Of a DNA stretch of 64,000 nucleotides, positions 63,920 to 64,000 are shown piece after piece. Below the pieces are notes generated by a model. The model was not told the origin of the DNA. It ran no database searches and saw only the letters and a list, made by a program, of their open reading frames with translations. The DNA is from Paenibacillus oryzisoli (GTDB taxonomy: Bacteria > Bacillota > Bacilli > Paenibacillales > NBRC-103111), in assembly GCF_001653565.1 (NCBI RefSeq), contig NZ_LYPB01000063.1, forward strand, positions 80,066 to 144,065. The letters are read 5' to 3'. Position 1 is the first letter of the stretch. Every line of letters starts with the position of its first letter. The position numbers and the translations under genes were made by a program.

Positions 63920-64000
63920 ATAGAGTAGGCCCATGCATAGTTGCATGGGCCTCTCACAGAACCGAACGTGCGGGTCATCGCATTCGGCTCCTCCAGCGCT
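63920..64000 (-). mobile_element. Group II intron 3' end (domains V and VI), partial
   Basis: On the minus strand 63990-63959 reads GAGCCGAATGCG ... CGCACGTTCGGTTC, which folds as domain V: the AGC triad start, an 8-pair lower stem, the two-base CG bulge and a UGCG/CGCA upper stem. After a three-base linker, 63955-63923 forms domain VI: GAG and an 11-pair stem AGGCCCATGCA/TGCATGGGCCT with a four-base loop, then a bulged A (63926) opposite CTC. The intron would end in TAT at 63920, seven bases from the bulged branch-point A, as in known group II introns. The reverse-transcriptase part lies beyond the right edge. Confidence 0.8.

Overview
The window looks like chromosomal DNA of an endospore-forming Bacillota of the Paenibacillaceae type (Paenibacillus, Cohnella or close kin). 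The evidence is strong AGGAGG ribosome sites, frequent TTG/GTG starts, a complete gerB-gerA-gerC spore-germination operon, several YesM/YesN-type two-component pairs, AraC regulators with membrane sensors, LplA/B/C-type sugar importers, CcpA-like cre sites and very large secreted modular glycan-active proteins. No rRNA, tRNA or CRISPR array was seen.

Layout. (1) 1-6873: the first residues of a leftward membrane protein at the left edge, then a leftward sugar ABC importer (binding protein plus two permeases) with its YesMN-type kinase and regulator. (2) 7032-21587: a second unit of the same design (binding protein, two permeases, kinase, regulator) that feeds a 1464-residue secreted glycosidase, with a divergent secreted beta-helix protein. 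(3) 21721-24366: a TetR repressor and a MacB/FtsX-type ABC exporter with two matching palindromic operators. (4) 24463-33249: a leftward cluster combining an LplABC-like importer, an AraC sensor-regulator and a GH88/105-type hydrolase with a Rieske protein and a COG2159-type amidohydrolase, an unusual mix. The GH88/105 gene appears to carry a one-base frameshift. (5) 33565-40843: germination receptor operon, convergent PAS histidine kinase, and an orphan PhnM-like amidohydrolase. (6) 41150-63738: a 22-kb leftward glycan-use locus holding an N-acetylneuraminate-lyase-like aldolase, a YhcH/NanQ-family protein, a sialidase-superfamily Asp-box protein, a GH29 fucosidase, two SGNH esterases (one fused to an alpha/beta hydrolase), a tandem fumarylacetoacetase-family protein, two FAD oxidoreductases, a GntR-LacI repressor, an AraC sensor and an ABC importer. 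(7) 63920-64000: the 3' end (domains V and VI) of a group II intron entering from the right.

How it fits together (inference). Each cluster pairs extracellular polysaccharide attack or recognition with a binding-protein importer and a dedicated membrane sensor. None of the four sugar importers has its own ATPase gene here, so they probably share an MsmX-like ATPase encoded elsewhere. Region 6 reads as a locus for fucosylated and possibly sialylated, O-acylated glycans, but the NanE/NanK steps are absent and FAD oxidoreductases plus an FAH-family enzyme are present. The sugar-acid route may therefore be unusual. The best candidates for undescribed biology are regions 4 and 6, the SGNH-alpha/beta fusion, and an 18-codon translationally coupled leader ORF in front of the FAH gene.
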